Positions 12,001 through 22,829 of a DNA stretch of 64,000 bases are shown in pieces (the stretch's first letter is position 1; every line of letters starts with the position of its first letter). A program made the position numbers and the translations under genes. The DNA comes from Bos javanicus. Taxonomy: Eukaryota; Chordata; Mammalia; Artiodactyla; Bovidae. The notes beneath the pieces were generated by a model. The model saw only the letters and a program-made list of their open reading frames with translations. It did not search any database and was not told the DNA's origin. The stretch covers positions 30,979,925 to 31,043,924 of the forward strand of contig NC_083885.1 in the NCBI RefSeq assembly GCF_032452875.1. Reading direction: 5' to 3'.

Positions 12001-13450
12001 GCACCTATTTTATTAGCTCAAAATCTGTTGGTCAACCAGGCAGTCCTTTGTCCTGAGGCAGTATGGGTATCATCAGAGGGTCTCAGTGCACTACAACATC
12101 TAAATGGTTATCTGGGAATTGACTCTAACTGGCTTTTCTGATTCAGGCTGAGCATTCTTACCCATTCAAAGTGAAAACTGAACTTTGCCTTAGTCTCTTG
12201 ACTTCCAGAAGGTCTAGTCAAGGACTCATTCCATTGGCATATTAGAGATACAAGAAAGCAAGCAAAAGCTTGCGAACTCTCATGAGATCAACAAATGTGC
12301 TATCAAATCTACCATATGGTTTTGAACAAATCAAGATATAAACACCTCAGATTCCAATGCCAGAGAAACAGTCATTCTTGATGGGAGAAACTGCAAGCTT
12401 TCACTGTAAAGGGGCTTGCATATAGAAAGTAAAGTAAGTGTGGCTATTTTTGCAAATAGTCTATCACAGATTTTTTTTTAAGGAAACAGATATACAGCTT
12501 TCCATCTATTATAGGTATCTAGTATAACAAATTGGATTTATAGTCTTCTTTAATATATCACTTTTTTCTCAACTGATGACAACAGCAATAATATTTTGCA
12601 GACTCTGAGCACCTCATAAAGAATAAAGTTATACTGACTCTTTATTTCTTGCTCCCTGCAGGCAATGAGATAGACCCTGTTTTCTTCTCAAAATTATAAT
12701 GCAATTTACTGAGATTGTTTTCCATCCCAAACCTTCCCACTCTTTAAACATGGTCAGATGCCAATTAATTATCTTAATCTTCTCTTTCCCTTTACATCAA
12801 ACTGAGTTCTAAATTGACATCCTTTCTAGTTGGATGGTTGGAACTATTCCCTCAGAAAATAAGGCTCGGGTTAATCTAAGTCACTCGAATGCTCTTTTCT
12901 CCAATAATCCAGATGGCTTTTTTCTGTATTCCTCTGGTAAAATGGAGATTTTTTCTAACTGACTATGGAGGGACAGCAATATTAAGATAAACTCATTTTG
13001 AGTTTTATAGGTTTTATGTGATAATTTTGCTCCTATCTATTAGCATTTCTAACCAACCAGATCTGTCTCTCCATAGTTATAAACTCAGTTAACCACAGTA
13101 CCACATTCTATCACATTAATCTGGCAAACCTATCCTTTTGCCCATTGTTTATTCAAGTAAGCTTTGAAAGAGGTTTTAACTGATGGTATTGTATCATTTA
13201 TCCATACTGAGATGCATTCAGAGCTGCACAAAAGTCAAGACTTTATTAAAGAATCATCAGAAAACTAAAAGTTTTTATATGCAGCTTTAATTTTGAATGA
13301 ATTCTGTCTAAAAACTAAAAACAAAAATGATGCCTTCCTTTCCAAAATCAAAATAAATTAGTTTAGAAGAATAGGTGATTTAATGATTAAAGCATGGGTT
13401 TTTTTAACTGGTAATCTCAGAAAACTAAACTCCAAATTAATTATAAAATG
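12001..13450. other. Unique DNA, no gene recognised
   Basis: No named repeat and no open frame with a recognisable motif. Composition is AT-rich and similar to its surroundings. Confidence 0.6.
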
Positions 13451-13451
13451 T

Positions 13452-13665
13452 TTCAGTTCAGTTCAGTTCAGTCATTCAATCAGTCTGACTCTTTGCGACC
13501 CCATGGACTGCAGTATGCCAGGCCTCCCTGTCCATCAACAACTCCCAGAGTTTACTCAAACTCAAGTCCATTGAGTCAGTGATGCCATCCAAGCATCTCA
13601 TCCTCTGTTGTCCCCTTTTCCTCCCTCCTTCAATCTTTCCCAGCATCAGGGTCTTTTCAAATGAG
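13452..13665 (-). mobile_element. BovB 3' fragment, antisense
   Basis: Three TTCAG tail units at the left edge are followed by the complement of the BovB 3' region, truncated at aaatgagt. No clear target-site duplication. Confidence 0.85.
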
Positions 13666-14339
13666 TAATAAGAATCAGAGAGTTTACTAAAATACTTTCT
13701 TTTCAGTCTCTTCTGTAGACTTGATGCATATATGGACAGATGTTAATGAAAAAAATCACACAGAGATCCTGCTTCCTGTCTAAATATAAGAAAAAACTAA
13801 CTCACATTGAAAATGGCTATGGAACTAGACTCTGTAACCCACCCAAGTTTGTGACTATTAGGAGGGTTTCTTCTCATCACTGTCTTTCAGAAACCCAACC
13901 ACCACCAGTCAGTTTTCAGGTCATTCCCTCATACCCAGCCAGAGCACCTGTGAATCAAGCTCATTACCTTTCTAGCCCTTTCAGCTCGTACAAGGTAATA
14001 CCATGAAAGGCCACAGGTTTGAATTTAGGTAAAGGTGTCAGTGCAACCAGTGGGTGACATGAAAGATCGGGCTACCATTTTTTTTACAACTTCCTTGAAT
14101 CCTCTGGAGGTGTTCAAGTCTAGCTGTAAATTTATCACTTTCATCTCTTGATGGATTTCTGCTCAGCCTATCATATGATATGTGGTCTGACAGCACCCAG
14201 CTTAAGAGAGGGAGTTCTGGCTATATGGTCTCTTGATGTCCCCTGATAAGACTTTTTCTCTACCTGGAGATACTTTTGAATGGTATATAGTTCCCTGCTG
14301 CAAATGGCATGGCCTTGCTCTAAACCCAGTGTCAGATGA
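13666..14339. other. Unique DNA, no gene recognised
   Basis: An 88-codon frame at 13740-14006 shows no known motif and no splice context I would trust. Nothing else was identified. Confidence 0.55.
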
Positions 14340-14692
14340 AACTGAATGGTATTTCCTCAAAACTTATATGTTCAAGCCCAAAGCCCCAGTTGGATATAGG
14401 GCCTTAAGGGAGGTAATTAAGGTTAAAAGAGGTCATAAGGGTGGAGCCCTAATCCAACAGAACTGGTGTCCTTATAAGAGGAGAAAACATCAGAATTATC
14501 TCTATGTAGATAAAAACCAAAGGCCATATGAGCACACATCTACAAACTAGGAAGAGAGGCTTCACCAGAAACCAACCATACTGCCATCTTGATCTGAGAA
14601 TTCTAGCCTCCCAACTGTGAGAAAATTAATTTCTGTTGTTTAAGGCACTCAGTTTATAGTATTTTGTTATAGTAGCTGGATCAGAATAACAG
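14340..14692 (+). mobile_element. MLT1-type (ERVL-MaLR) LTR
   Basis: A long series of MLT1 landmarks occurs in order: cttatatgttcaagccc, gggaggtaattaaggtt, gaggtcataagggtggagccc, gtccttataag, ctgccatcttgatct, ctcccaactgtgagaa, and tttctgttgtttaaggcactcagt near the end. The order fits one LTR on the plus strand. It is old and holds many substitutions. Confidence 0.82.
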
Positions 14693-14719
14693 AAGTATGT
14701 TCCACGTGGCTTTTCATTA

Positions 14720-15460
14720 AAGCTTGTCAAGAATTGCTCACACTATTCTTTAGTATCATACATGTAATCCAGAAGTTCTGCCTCAATAGAGGAATGAAAT
14801 GACCTGCAGCAGATACAGCTGAAGCACCATATTGAAGAGGATACCTTCTGGGATAGTGTGCAATATGCAACTTACACCACTGGCCATTATTAGGCACTGA
14901 GTATTCCACTGTCACAATAAATGGGCCCATGAACTAAGAAATGGAATTAGAAAAAACTATGCTCACTATCGCTTCCAGTGACCCAGTTTAGTAATTTGTT
15001 CTTGTCCCAACAACATTAGTTTCTATGTGTCTAGAAGTCCTGGTTCTCAGACAAAGATATAAAATCCCACCAAACTTGAAGCTATGATAGCTACCTAGTC
15101 ACTTTAGGCCCTTCAAGACAGTAAACCCAAAAGCAAGGACAACAGTTATCACTTGGTAAATGAGAGTGGTTCTGATTTCCACAGGAAGACAGCACTGTGG
15201 CTACTTATCGCAAGACCAGCTGTAGCATCAAAGACTGTAAGTTTACCTAGAAATTGTAACTATTTACAATTCTGCAGAAACTGTGATGGGTTGGAGGGGA
15301 TTGAGTATGATGAGCAAGTGGATCTGAGAAAAGCAAGAGAAGAATTATAGTAGAGGTTGTGAATCCTGCCTAGATCTCTTTTACTGGCCCAATGTACCCA
15401 CCCCTCATTTCTGAGCATTAAGTTTGCTCTTGGCTCATGAGTATATTTTTCTCTGGAGAG
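14720..15460 (+). mobile_element. Eroded endogenous retrovirus interior, non-coding
   Basis: Collinear blocks (ctcactatcgcttccagtgaccc, then tagaagtcctggttc, tttaggccc, cgcaagaccagctg, ctcatgagtat) resemble an internal region of an old MaLR/ERVL-type element from memory. It directly follows the LTR at 14340-14692. Every frame is broken and nothing could be expressed as a viral protein. The family assignment is uncertain. Confidence 0.4.
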
Positions 15461-15714
15461 CTACCACAAATGATCAAAACTTCCTAGCCCAATATATCTA
15501 GGCAAAACTATAACTTGAAGAGATGCAAGCACTCCAAGGCTCATAGCAGCATTATTTGTGATAGCCAAGACAGCAACCTAAATCCTAAATGTCCATCAAC
15601 AGAAAAATCAATAAAGCTGTGTGTATATACATGCATTTTTGTTTTTGTTATCTTCAGGCACTATTCTGAAAGGTCTTTTACTCAAAGGATTTAACCTTTT
15701 GGTGGAAGATTTTC

Positions 15715-15721
<7 letters not shown>

Positions 15722-15769
<48 letters not shown>

Positions 15770-15775
15770 TATATA
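15722..15775. repeat. (AT)n microsatellite
   Basis: About 25 AT dinucleotide units with a short interruption near the right end, abutting the 5' end of the Bov-tA. Confidence 0.95.
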
Positions 15776-15996
15776 GGATTTTTAGGTGGTGCCAATAATA
15801 AAGTACCTGCCTACCAATGCAGGAGACATAAGAGATGTGGGTTCAATCCCTGGGTCAGGAAGATTCCCTGGAGGAAGACATGGCAACCCACTCTAGTATT
15901 CCTCCTGGAGAATCCCATGGAGAGAGGAGCCTGGCAGGCTACAGTCTATTGCATCACAAAGAGTCAGAAATGACCGAAGCCACCTAGCACACACGC
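15776..15996 (+). mobile_element. Bov-tA SINE
   Basis: A diverged head is followed by a B-box-like GGTTCAATCCC, the BovB-derived body and a short CACACACGCA tail that runs into the next microsatellite. Confidence 0.85.
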
Positions 15997-16006
15997 ATGT
16001 GTGTGT

Positions 16007-16008
<2 letters not shown>

Positions 16009-16060
<52 letters not shown>
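16009..16060. repeat. (AT)n microsatellite
   Basis: A pure AT dinucleotide array of about 50 bp between the Bov-tA tail and an antisense BovB-derived fragment. Confidence 0.95.
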
Positions 16061-16068
<8 letters not shown>

Positions 16069-16293
16069 ATTCAGCTGCCCGGTTTTATCTCTTTGTGACC
16101 CCATAGGCTGCAGCACTCCAGGCCTCCCTGTCCCTCACCATCTCCTAAAGTTTGCCCAAGTTCATGTCCATTGTATTAGTGATGCCATCTAGCTGTCTCA
16201 TCCTCTGACGCCCTCTTCTCCTTCTGCCCTAAAACTTTCCCAGCATCAGGAATTTTTCCAATGAGTCAGCTGTTTGCATCAGATGGCCAAAAT
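16061..16293 (-). mobile_element. BovB-derived fragment, antisense, diverged
   Basis: The complement of the BovB 3' region (ctttgtgaccccat, gcaggcctccctgtcc-like, tttcccagcatcagg, gtcagctgtttgcatcag). It is more diverged than the other copies and lacks the clear TTCAG tandem. Confidence 0.78.
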
Positions 16294-16327
16294 TAGACAA
16301 CCAAAATACATTGCATCAGATTACCTA

Positions 16328-16334
16328 CACACAT

Positions 16335-16372
<38 letters not shown>
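16328..16372. repeat. (CA)n microsatellite
   Basis: A CA dinucleotide array just before the L1 sequence resumes at 16373. It replaces the L1 segment that would encode IYTMEYY. Confidence 0.95.
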
Positions 16373-16374
<2 letters not shown>

Positions 16375-16835
16375 GAATATTAATCAGCCATGAAAAGAAT
16401 GGAGTAATGCCATTTGCAGCAACATGGATGAACCTAGAGATTATCATACTAAGTTATGAAAGTCAGACAGAAAGACAAATACCATATACAATCACTAATA
16501 TGTGGAATCTAAGATATGACAGAAACGAACTTATCCACAAAACAGAAACAGGCTCACAGACCTAAAGGACAGACTTGTGGTTGCCAAGGGCGAGGGGAGA
16601 TTGGAGAGGGATGGGTTGAGTATTTGGAATTAGCAGATGGAAACTATTTTATTTAGAATGGATAAACAAAGTCCTACTGTATAGTAAGGGAACTATATTC
16701 AATATCCTGTATGATTGAAACCATAATGCAAAATAATGTGAAAAAAGAATATATATATGTATGACTGGATCACATTTCTGTACAGCATAAAAAAACACAA
16801 CATTGTAAATCAACTATACTTCAATAAAGTATGAT

Positions 16836-17307
16836 AACAACTCCTTAGTTCAGGTGGAAATTCCATACCCTCATGAGTAAACTGCATCCAATCACTAGCT
16901 GATATGGGGTACACAGAATGAGAGAACTCGGGTACCATTCATGCCCCAGAGCTTGCAGTGGGCACATTGGCTCCTCCTCAGTGGTGAGAATTCAGGTAAA
17001 CCTACATCTTTGCTTAGCTTTTTCCCTGTTTGTTCTGCTTTCATCTCCTCAGAGAGAATTCCCTGCCCAAAGTCACTTACCAAAAATCTCTATCTCAGGA
17101 TCTGCTTCTGTGGTCCCTGACCAAAGATAGGTTGTTGCAAGTATAGAATGATGTGTGTGAAAACATCTTTCACCAAGTTGAACTTCTATGCAAATTTACT
17201 TAGGCAAACTTTTTGCATTAGATTGTTGATGATATTTTATGAGTTTTAGATTATGTTAATATCACAAATTAAGAGAAGTACTACTCTACCCACACTAAGA
17301 GAATTTT
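16836..17307. other. Unique DNA, no gene recognised
   Basis: Slightly more GC-rich around 16900-17130. Short frames exist on both strands but have no known motif. The closing phrase near 17097-17120 (aggatctgcttctg, gtccctgacc) recalls a repeat end, but I could not name it. Confidence 0.5.
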
Positions 17308-17322
17308 TAAAAATAATGCAAG

Positions 17323-17400
17323 GGATCTTCCCAACCCAGGGATTGAACCTGAGTCTCCCACATTGTAGACAGACTACTGTCTGAGCCACCAGGGAAGTCC
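17323..17400 (-). mobile_element. Tailless tRNA-head-only SINE with perfect TSD
   Basis: On the minus strand this 78-bp insert is only the tRNA-Glu-like head of a Bov-tA-type SINE, from ggacttccctggtgg to gggttgggaagatcc, with the B-box-like GGTTCAATCCC. The body and tail are absent. The flanks are a perfect 15-bp duplication taaaaataatgcaag at 17308-17322 and 17401-17415, so the insertion itself was this short and carried no poly(A). See findings. Confidence 0.88.
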
Positions 17401-17680
17401 TAAAAATAATGCAAGCTTGGGTTAAAAATGCTCCCCTCTGAATCAGTTTAAAAATGATCATAGAATTATCCTTCTTTAGAAGGTTCAGACTTACAGAACT
17501 GACTGTTGCAAATCTTTCTATTTTTGCAAGTAAATTTGTGAGTTGGACAAAACACTTTATGCAGTAAATACATTCAAATTTGGACATTCAGTTAATCAAC
17601 TTCAGTCAAACTGCTATTTAGTTGAATATACCATTGTGCCAAATCCTTATGGCATTAAGCTTGCCCTGCAATGACTCAAA

Positions 17681-17889
17681 AGTGAAAGTGTTAGTTGCTT
17701 AGTCTTGTCCAACTCTTTGCTACCCCATGGACTGTAGCCCACTGGGTTCCTCTGTTCATGGGATTCTCCAGGCAAGAATACTGTAGTGGGTAGCCATTTC
17801 CTTCTCCAGGGGGGTCTTCTCCACCCATGAATCAAACCCAGATTTCTTGCATTGCAGGGAGATTGATTACCATGTGAGCCACCAGGAAA
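17681..17889 (-). mobile_element. Bov-tA SINE, antisense, with TSD
   Basis: The complement of the body (catgggattctccagg) and head (gagccaccagg). Flanking duplications cartgactcaaa at 17669-17680 and 17890-17901 differ at one base. Confidence 0.88.
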
Positions 17890-18029
17890 CAGTGACTCAA
17901 ACTAAATCCAATTTCTATATGCCATTTGAACACTGTGAGGATACAAGTCAAAAATGTCTCTGTTTGAAATTGCATCTAAGATGTGTAGGATGTGCTTTGT
18001 CTACTATTTTGCACTAACTTCTGATAAGA

Positions 18030-18140
18030 CCCCTATATTTTCAAGTTGGGGAAATGAAGGAACTTGTCTTGATCTCAAGGTAGGTTCCAGCTAGACTTTT
18101 CTGATTCCAAACTCCACACGCATTCCATGCACCAGTACAT
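18030..18140 (+). repeat. MIR-like SINE remnant
   Basis: The stretch from ttggggaaatgaaggaac through gattccaaactcc to gcaccagtac has the order of landmarks of a MIR 3' half (gaggaaactgagg, then a tctgactcca-like segment, then cactgcacc). Heavily diverged, judged by memory only. Confidence 0.3.
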
Positions 18141-18365
18141 CCTGCAACAATAGAGTGGAAAATATCCATTCTTAGAATCTGCAGCTAAGTGAAGTTTTCC
18201 TCTGATGCCTAACTTTTGGCAGAAGGGTAGGATTACTTTTTCTTTCTGTCTTTCTGCTTTGAAATTCACTCCTTTACTTTGGAATTCCCCCCCGCCCTGA
18301 ATTGTTCTTTATTCACAGCAAAATAGTAACAATAATCGTATGCAACCATTGTTCTATTCCAAATC

Positions 18366-18591
18366 TCTGTATGTGTACGCTAAGTTGTTCAGTCATGTAC
18401 ATCTTCACAACTCCATGGACTGTAGCCCTCTATACACCTCTGTCTATGGAATTTTCCGGGCAATAATACTGAAATGGGTTGTTATTTCCTACTCTAGGGA
18501 ATCTTCCCAACCTAGGGATCAAACCCGCATCTCTTGTCTTTCCTGCATTTGTAGGTGGGTTCTTGACCAGTGCACCATCTGGGAAGCCCTG
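18366..18591 (-). mobile_element. Bov-tA SINE, antisense
   Basis: The complement of body and head (gatcaaacccgcatctc, catctgggaagccc). Flanked by ttccaaatc (18357-18365) and ttccaaacc (18592-18600), a 9-bp duplication with one mismatch. It lies just upstream of the BovB element. Confidence 0.83.
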
Positions 18592-18629
18592 TTCCAAACC
18601 TGAGCACAATAGTAACCATCCTCTCCTGC

Positions 18630-21600
18630 AAGGAGGGCCTAGAGGAGCTATCCCACATTGAAGGTCAGGAAGGGTGGCGGTGAGGAGATACCCCTTGTCC
18701 AAGGTAAGGAGCAATGGCTGCACTTTGCTGAAGCAGCCGTGAAGAGATACCCCACGCCCAAGGTAAGAGAAACCCAAGTAAGACGGTAGGTGTTGCAAGA
18801 GGGCATCAGAGGGCAAACACACTGAAACCATACTCACAGAAAACTAGTCAATCTAATCACACTAGGACCACAGCCTTGTCTAACTCAATGAAACTAAGCC
18901 ATGCCCATGGGGCAACCCAAGACGGGTGGGTCATGGTGGAGAGATTTGACAGAATGTGGTCCACTGGAGAAGGGAATGGCAAACCACTTCAGTATTCTTG
19001 CCTTGAAAACCCCATGAACAGTATGAAAAGGCAAAATGATAGGATACTGAAAGAGGAACTCCCCAGGTAAGTAGGTGCCCAATATGCTACTGGAGATCAG
19101 TGGAGAAATAACTCCAGAAAGAATGAAGGGATGGAGCCAAAGCAAAAAGAATACCCAGCTGTGGATGTGACTGGTGATAGATGCAAGGTCCGATGCTGTA
19201 AAGAGCAATACTGCATAGGAACCTGGAATGTCAGGTCCATGAATCAAGGCAAATTGGAAGTGGTCAAACAAGAGATAGCAAGAGTGAATGTTGACATTCT
19301 AGGAATCAGCAAACTGAAGTAGACTGGAATGGGTGAATTTAACTCAGATGACCATTATATCTACTACTGTGGGCAGGAATCCCTCAGAAGAAACGGAGCG
19401 GCCATCATGGTCAACAAAAGAGTTCGAAATGCAGTACTTGGATGCAATCTCAAAAATGACAGAATATTCTCTGTTCGTTTCCGAGGCAAACCATTCAATA
19501 TCACAGTAATCCAAGTCTATGCCCCAACCAGTAATGCTGAGGAAGCTGAAGTTGAACTGTTCTATGAAGACTTACAAGACCTTTTAGAACTAACACCAAA
19601 AAAGATGTCCTTTTCATTATAGGGGACTGGAATGCAAAAGTAGGAAGTCAAGAAACACCTGGAGTAACAGGCAAATTTGGCCTTGGAATATGGAATGAAG
19701 CAGGGCAAAGACTAATAGAGTTTTGCCAAGAAAATGCACCGGTCATAGCAAACACCCTCTTCCAACAACACAAGAGAAGACTCTATACATGGACATCACC
19801 AGATGGTCAACACCGAAATCAGATTGATTATATTCTTTGCAGCCAAAGATGGAGAAGCTCTATACAGTCAGCAAAAACAAGACCAGGAGCTGACTGTGGC
19901 TCAGACCATGAACTCCTTATTGCCAAATTCAGACTGAAATTGAAGAAAGTAGGGAAAACCACTAGACCATTCAGGCATGATCTAAATCAAATCCCTTATG
20001 ATTATACAGTGGAAGTGAGAAATAGGTTTAAGGGCCTAGATCTGATAGATACAGTGCCTGATGAACTATGGAATGAGGTTCATGACATTGTACAGGAGAC
20101 AGGGATCAAGACCATTCCCATAGAAAAGAAATGCAAAAAAGCAAAATGGCTGTCTGGGGAGGCCTTACAAATAGCTGTGAAAAGAAGAGAAGGGAAAAGC
20201 AAAGGAGAAAAGGAAAGATATAAACATCTGAATGCAGAGTTCCAAAGAATAGCAAGAAGAGATAAGAAAGCCTTCTTCAGTGATCAATGCAAAGAAATAG
20301 AGGGGAAAAAACAGAATGGGAAAGACTAGGGATCTCTTCAAGAAAATCAGAGATACCAAAGGAACATTTCATGCAAAGATGACCTCGATAAAGGATAGAA
20401 ATGGTATGGACCTAACAGAAGAAGAAGATATTAAGAAGAGATGGCAAGAATACAAGGAGAACTGTACAAAAAAGATATTCACGACCCAGATAATCACGAT
20501 GGTGTGATCACTGACCTAGAGCCAGACATCCTGGAATGTGAAGTCAAGTGGGCCTTAGAAAGCATCACTACGAACAAAGCTAGTGGAGGTGATGGAACTC
20601 CAGTTGAGCTATTCCAAATCCTGAAAGATGATGCTGTGAAAGTGCTGCACTCAATATGCCAGCAATATTGGAAAACTCAGCAGTGGCCACAGGACTGGAA
20701 AAGGTCAGTTTTCATTCCAATCCCAATGAACGGCAATACCAAAGAATGCTCAAACTACCGCACAATTGCACTCATCTCACACGCTAGTAAAGTAATGCTC
20801 AAAATTCTCCAAGCCAGGCTTCAGCAATACATGAACCGTGAACTTCCTGATGTTCAAGCTGGTCTTAGAAAAGGCAGAGGAACCAGAGATTAAATTGCCA
20901 ACATCCGCTGGATCATAGAAAAACAAAGAGAGTTCCAGAAAAACATCTATTTCTGCTTTATTGACTATGCCAAAGCCTTTGACTGTGCGGATCACAATAA
21001 ACTGTGGAAAATTCTTCAAGAGATGGGCATACCAGACCACCTGATCTGCCTCTTGAGAAATTTGTATGCAGGTCAGGAAGCAACAGTTAGAACTGGACAT
21101 GGAACAGCAGACTGGTTCCAAATAGGCAAAGGAGTATCAAGGCTGTATATTGTCACCCTGTTTACTTAACTTATATGCAGAGTACATCATGAGAAACGCT
21201 GGAAGAAACACAGCTGGAATCAAGATTGCCGGGAGAAATATCAATAACCTCACATATGCAGATGACACCACCCTTATGGCAGAAAGTGAAGAGGAACTCA
21301 AAAGCCTCTTGATGAAAGTGAAAGTGGAGAGTGAAAAAGTTGGCTTAAAGCTCAGCATTCAGAAAACAAAGATCATGGCATCCGGTCCCATCACTTCATG
21401 GGAAATAAATGGGGAAACAGTAGAAACAGTGTCAGACTTTATTTTGGGGGGCTCCAAAATCACTACAGATGGTGACTGCAGCCATGAAATTAAAAGACGC
21501 TTACTCCTTGGAAGGAAAGTTATGACCAACCTAGATAGCATATTCAAAAGCAGAGACATTACTTTGCCAACAAAGTTTCGTCTAGTCAAGGCTATGGTTT

Positions 21601-22030
21601 TTCCTGTGGTCATGTATGGATGTGAGAGTTGGACTATGAAGAAGGCTGAGCACCGAAGTATTGATGCTTTTGAACTGTGGTGTTGGAGAAGACTCTTGAG
21701 AGTCCCTTGGACTGCAAGGAGATCCAAGCAGTCCATTCTGAAGGAGATCAGCCCTGGGATTTCTTTGGAAGGAATGATGCTAAAGCTGAAACTCCAGTAC
21801 TTTGGCCACCTCATGTGAAGAGTCGACTCATTGGAAAAGACTTTGATGCTGGGAGGGATTGAGGGCAGGAGGAGAAGGGGACGACAGAGGATGAGATGGC
21901 TGGATGGCATCACTGACTTGATGGATGTGAGTGGGTGAACTCTGGGAGTTGGTGATGGACAGGCAGGCCTGGCGTGCTGTGATGCATGGGGTCGCAAAGA
22001 GTCGGACATGACTGAGTGACTGATCTGATC
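18630..22030 (+). mobile_element. BovB LINE, nearly full length
   Basis: This is the longest BovB here. It includes 5' sequence (about 18630-19130) not present in the other copies, then the endonuclease, linker, RT and C-terminal regions, and ends at about 22030 with a GATCTGATCT-type tail. The 5' limit is approximate because it rests on a recalled consensus. No clear target-site duplication was found. Multiple stops and frameshifts show it is dead. Confidence 0.85.
19131..22012 (+). pseudogene. BovB endonuclease-reverse transcriptase, decayed
   Basis: Domains in order are an APE-type endonuclease (GTWNVRSM near 19211, GDWNAKVG near 19624, DYILCSQRW near 19827, SDHELLIAKF near 19903), a linker, and the RT: GGDGTPVELF near 20588, DYAKAFD near 20962, YADD at 21255-21266. 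The C-terminal region follows. Breaks include a TAG after SKLK near 19320 and a frame change at an A-run near 19600. Another frame change lies near 20310, a TAA replaces Gln in GTRDQIAN near 20891, and a TGA follows FGHLM near 21817. Family role: nicking the target and copying BovB RNA. This copy cannot encode it. Confidence 0.85.
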
Positions 22031-22035
22031 TCCTG

Positions 22036-22590
22036 CAAGACTCATAATAGTGCTTTAAGCTGCTTGCTACAATCCTTTACAAGGAAACTACCTCTTGGAG
22101 AGGTTAGGTTAATTATTGAGGTAACAGTTATCAGATGTTTCAATGAGATTTGATCCTGTGCAATTTGACATCAGAGTCTCCCCTTCTAAGCTATTCACTA
22201 GCTAGCATCTCCTTGGTTATTTCTGAAGTAGCTTAAAATGGCTTCATCTGTTACAAATACAGCCCTTACAAATCCCAGTATCTTTAAAGGTTTCCTTGGA
22301 CTCTATCTCTTTATTTGTTTGAACTATGCTCACTGTTTAATGGAGCTCTTTTTCCCTTTCTTATCTACTTTTCTATACATCCTTTCTCATATTTTTAGCA
22401 TCTGAGAAGTGTCATGTACTGTTCTTGAAGCTGAAACTAGGATCATGAATAAGGTATTTCTCTTGTGCCAAGGAAAGTAAACATCAGTTTCATTGCCCAT
22501 TTATGCCAGGGTCTTGCTTTGATTTTGTCACTTGACAGTCTAGAATAGGCTTAATTGGCAAAGATTTTCATATCATATGAGATCAAAATA
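22036..22590. other. Unique DNA, no gene recognised
   Basis: No open frame of interest and no repeat I can name between the BovB 3' end and the next Bov-tA. Confidence 0.55.
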
Positions 22591-22786
22591 GGGCTTCCCT
22601 GGTGACTCAGAGAGTAACGAATCTGCCTGCAATCCAGTTCAATCCCTGGATCCACAAGATCCCCTGGAGAAGAAAATGGCAACCCACTCCAGTATTCTTG
22701 CCTGAAGAATTTCATGGACAGAGGAGCCTGGTGGGCTGCAGTCCATGGGGTTGCAAAGAGTCAGACACGACTGAAGTGACTTAGCA
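22591..22786 (+). mobile_element. Bov-tA SINE, internal head deletion
   Basis: It has the head (gggcttccctggtgactcag), a shortened region before the B box compared with other copies, then the body ending in gacacgactgaagtgac. No tail array. Confidence 0.85.
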
Positions 22787-22829
22787 TGAGAGGTCATAAA
22801 ACTTTTTTTTAATTTTCTGTTACTTAATT

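Larger units (their letters stand above)
15485..16835 (+). mobile_element. Old artiodactyl L1 3' end, split by insertions
   Basis: The left piece (about 15485-15627) encodes a decayed version of the ORF2 C-terminal segment (ALFVIAKT, then NVHQQ). The right piece (16373-16835) continues with tggaatattaatcagccatg, the 3' UTR and the terminal caataaagt. Between them lie a Bov-tA, two AT arrays, a BovB-derived fragment and a CA array. 15636-15720 is not explained. Confidence 0.78.

Noticed and set aside
14233..14550. 105-codon frame as a possible exon
   Set aside because: It runs from unique DNA into the MLT1-type LTR with no motif and no splice or conservation evidence.
18430..18837. 135-codon minus-strand frame
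   Set aside because: It spans the Bov-tA SINE and the 5' part of BovB, two unrelated elements, so it is a chance frame.
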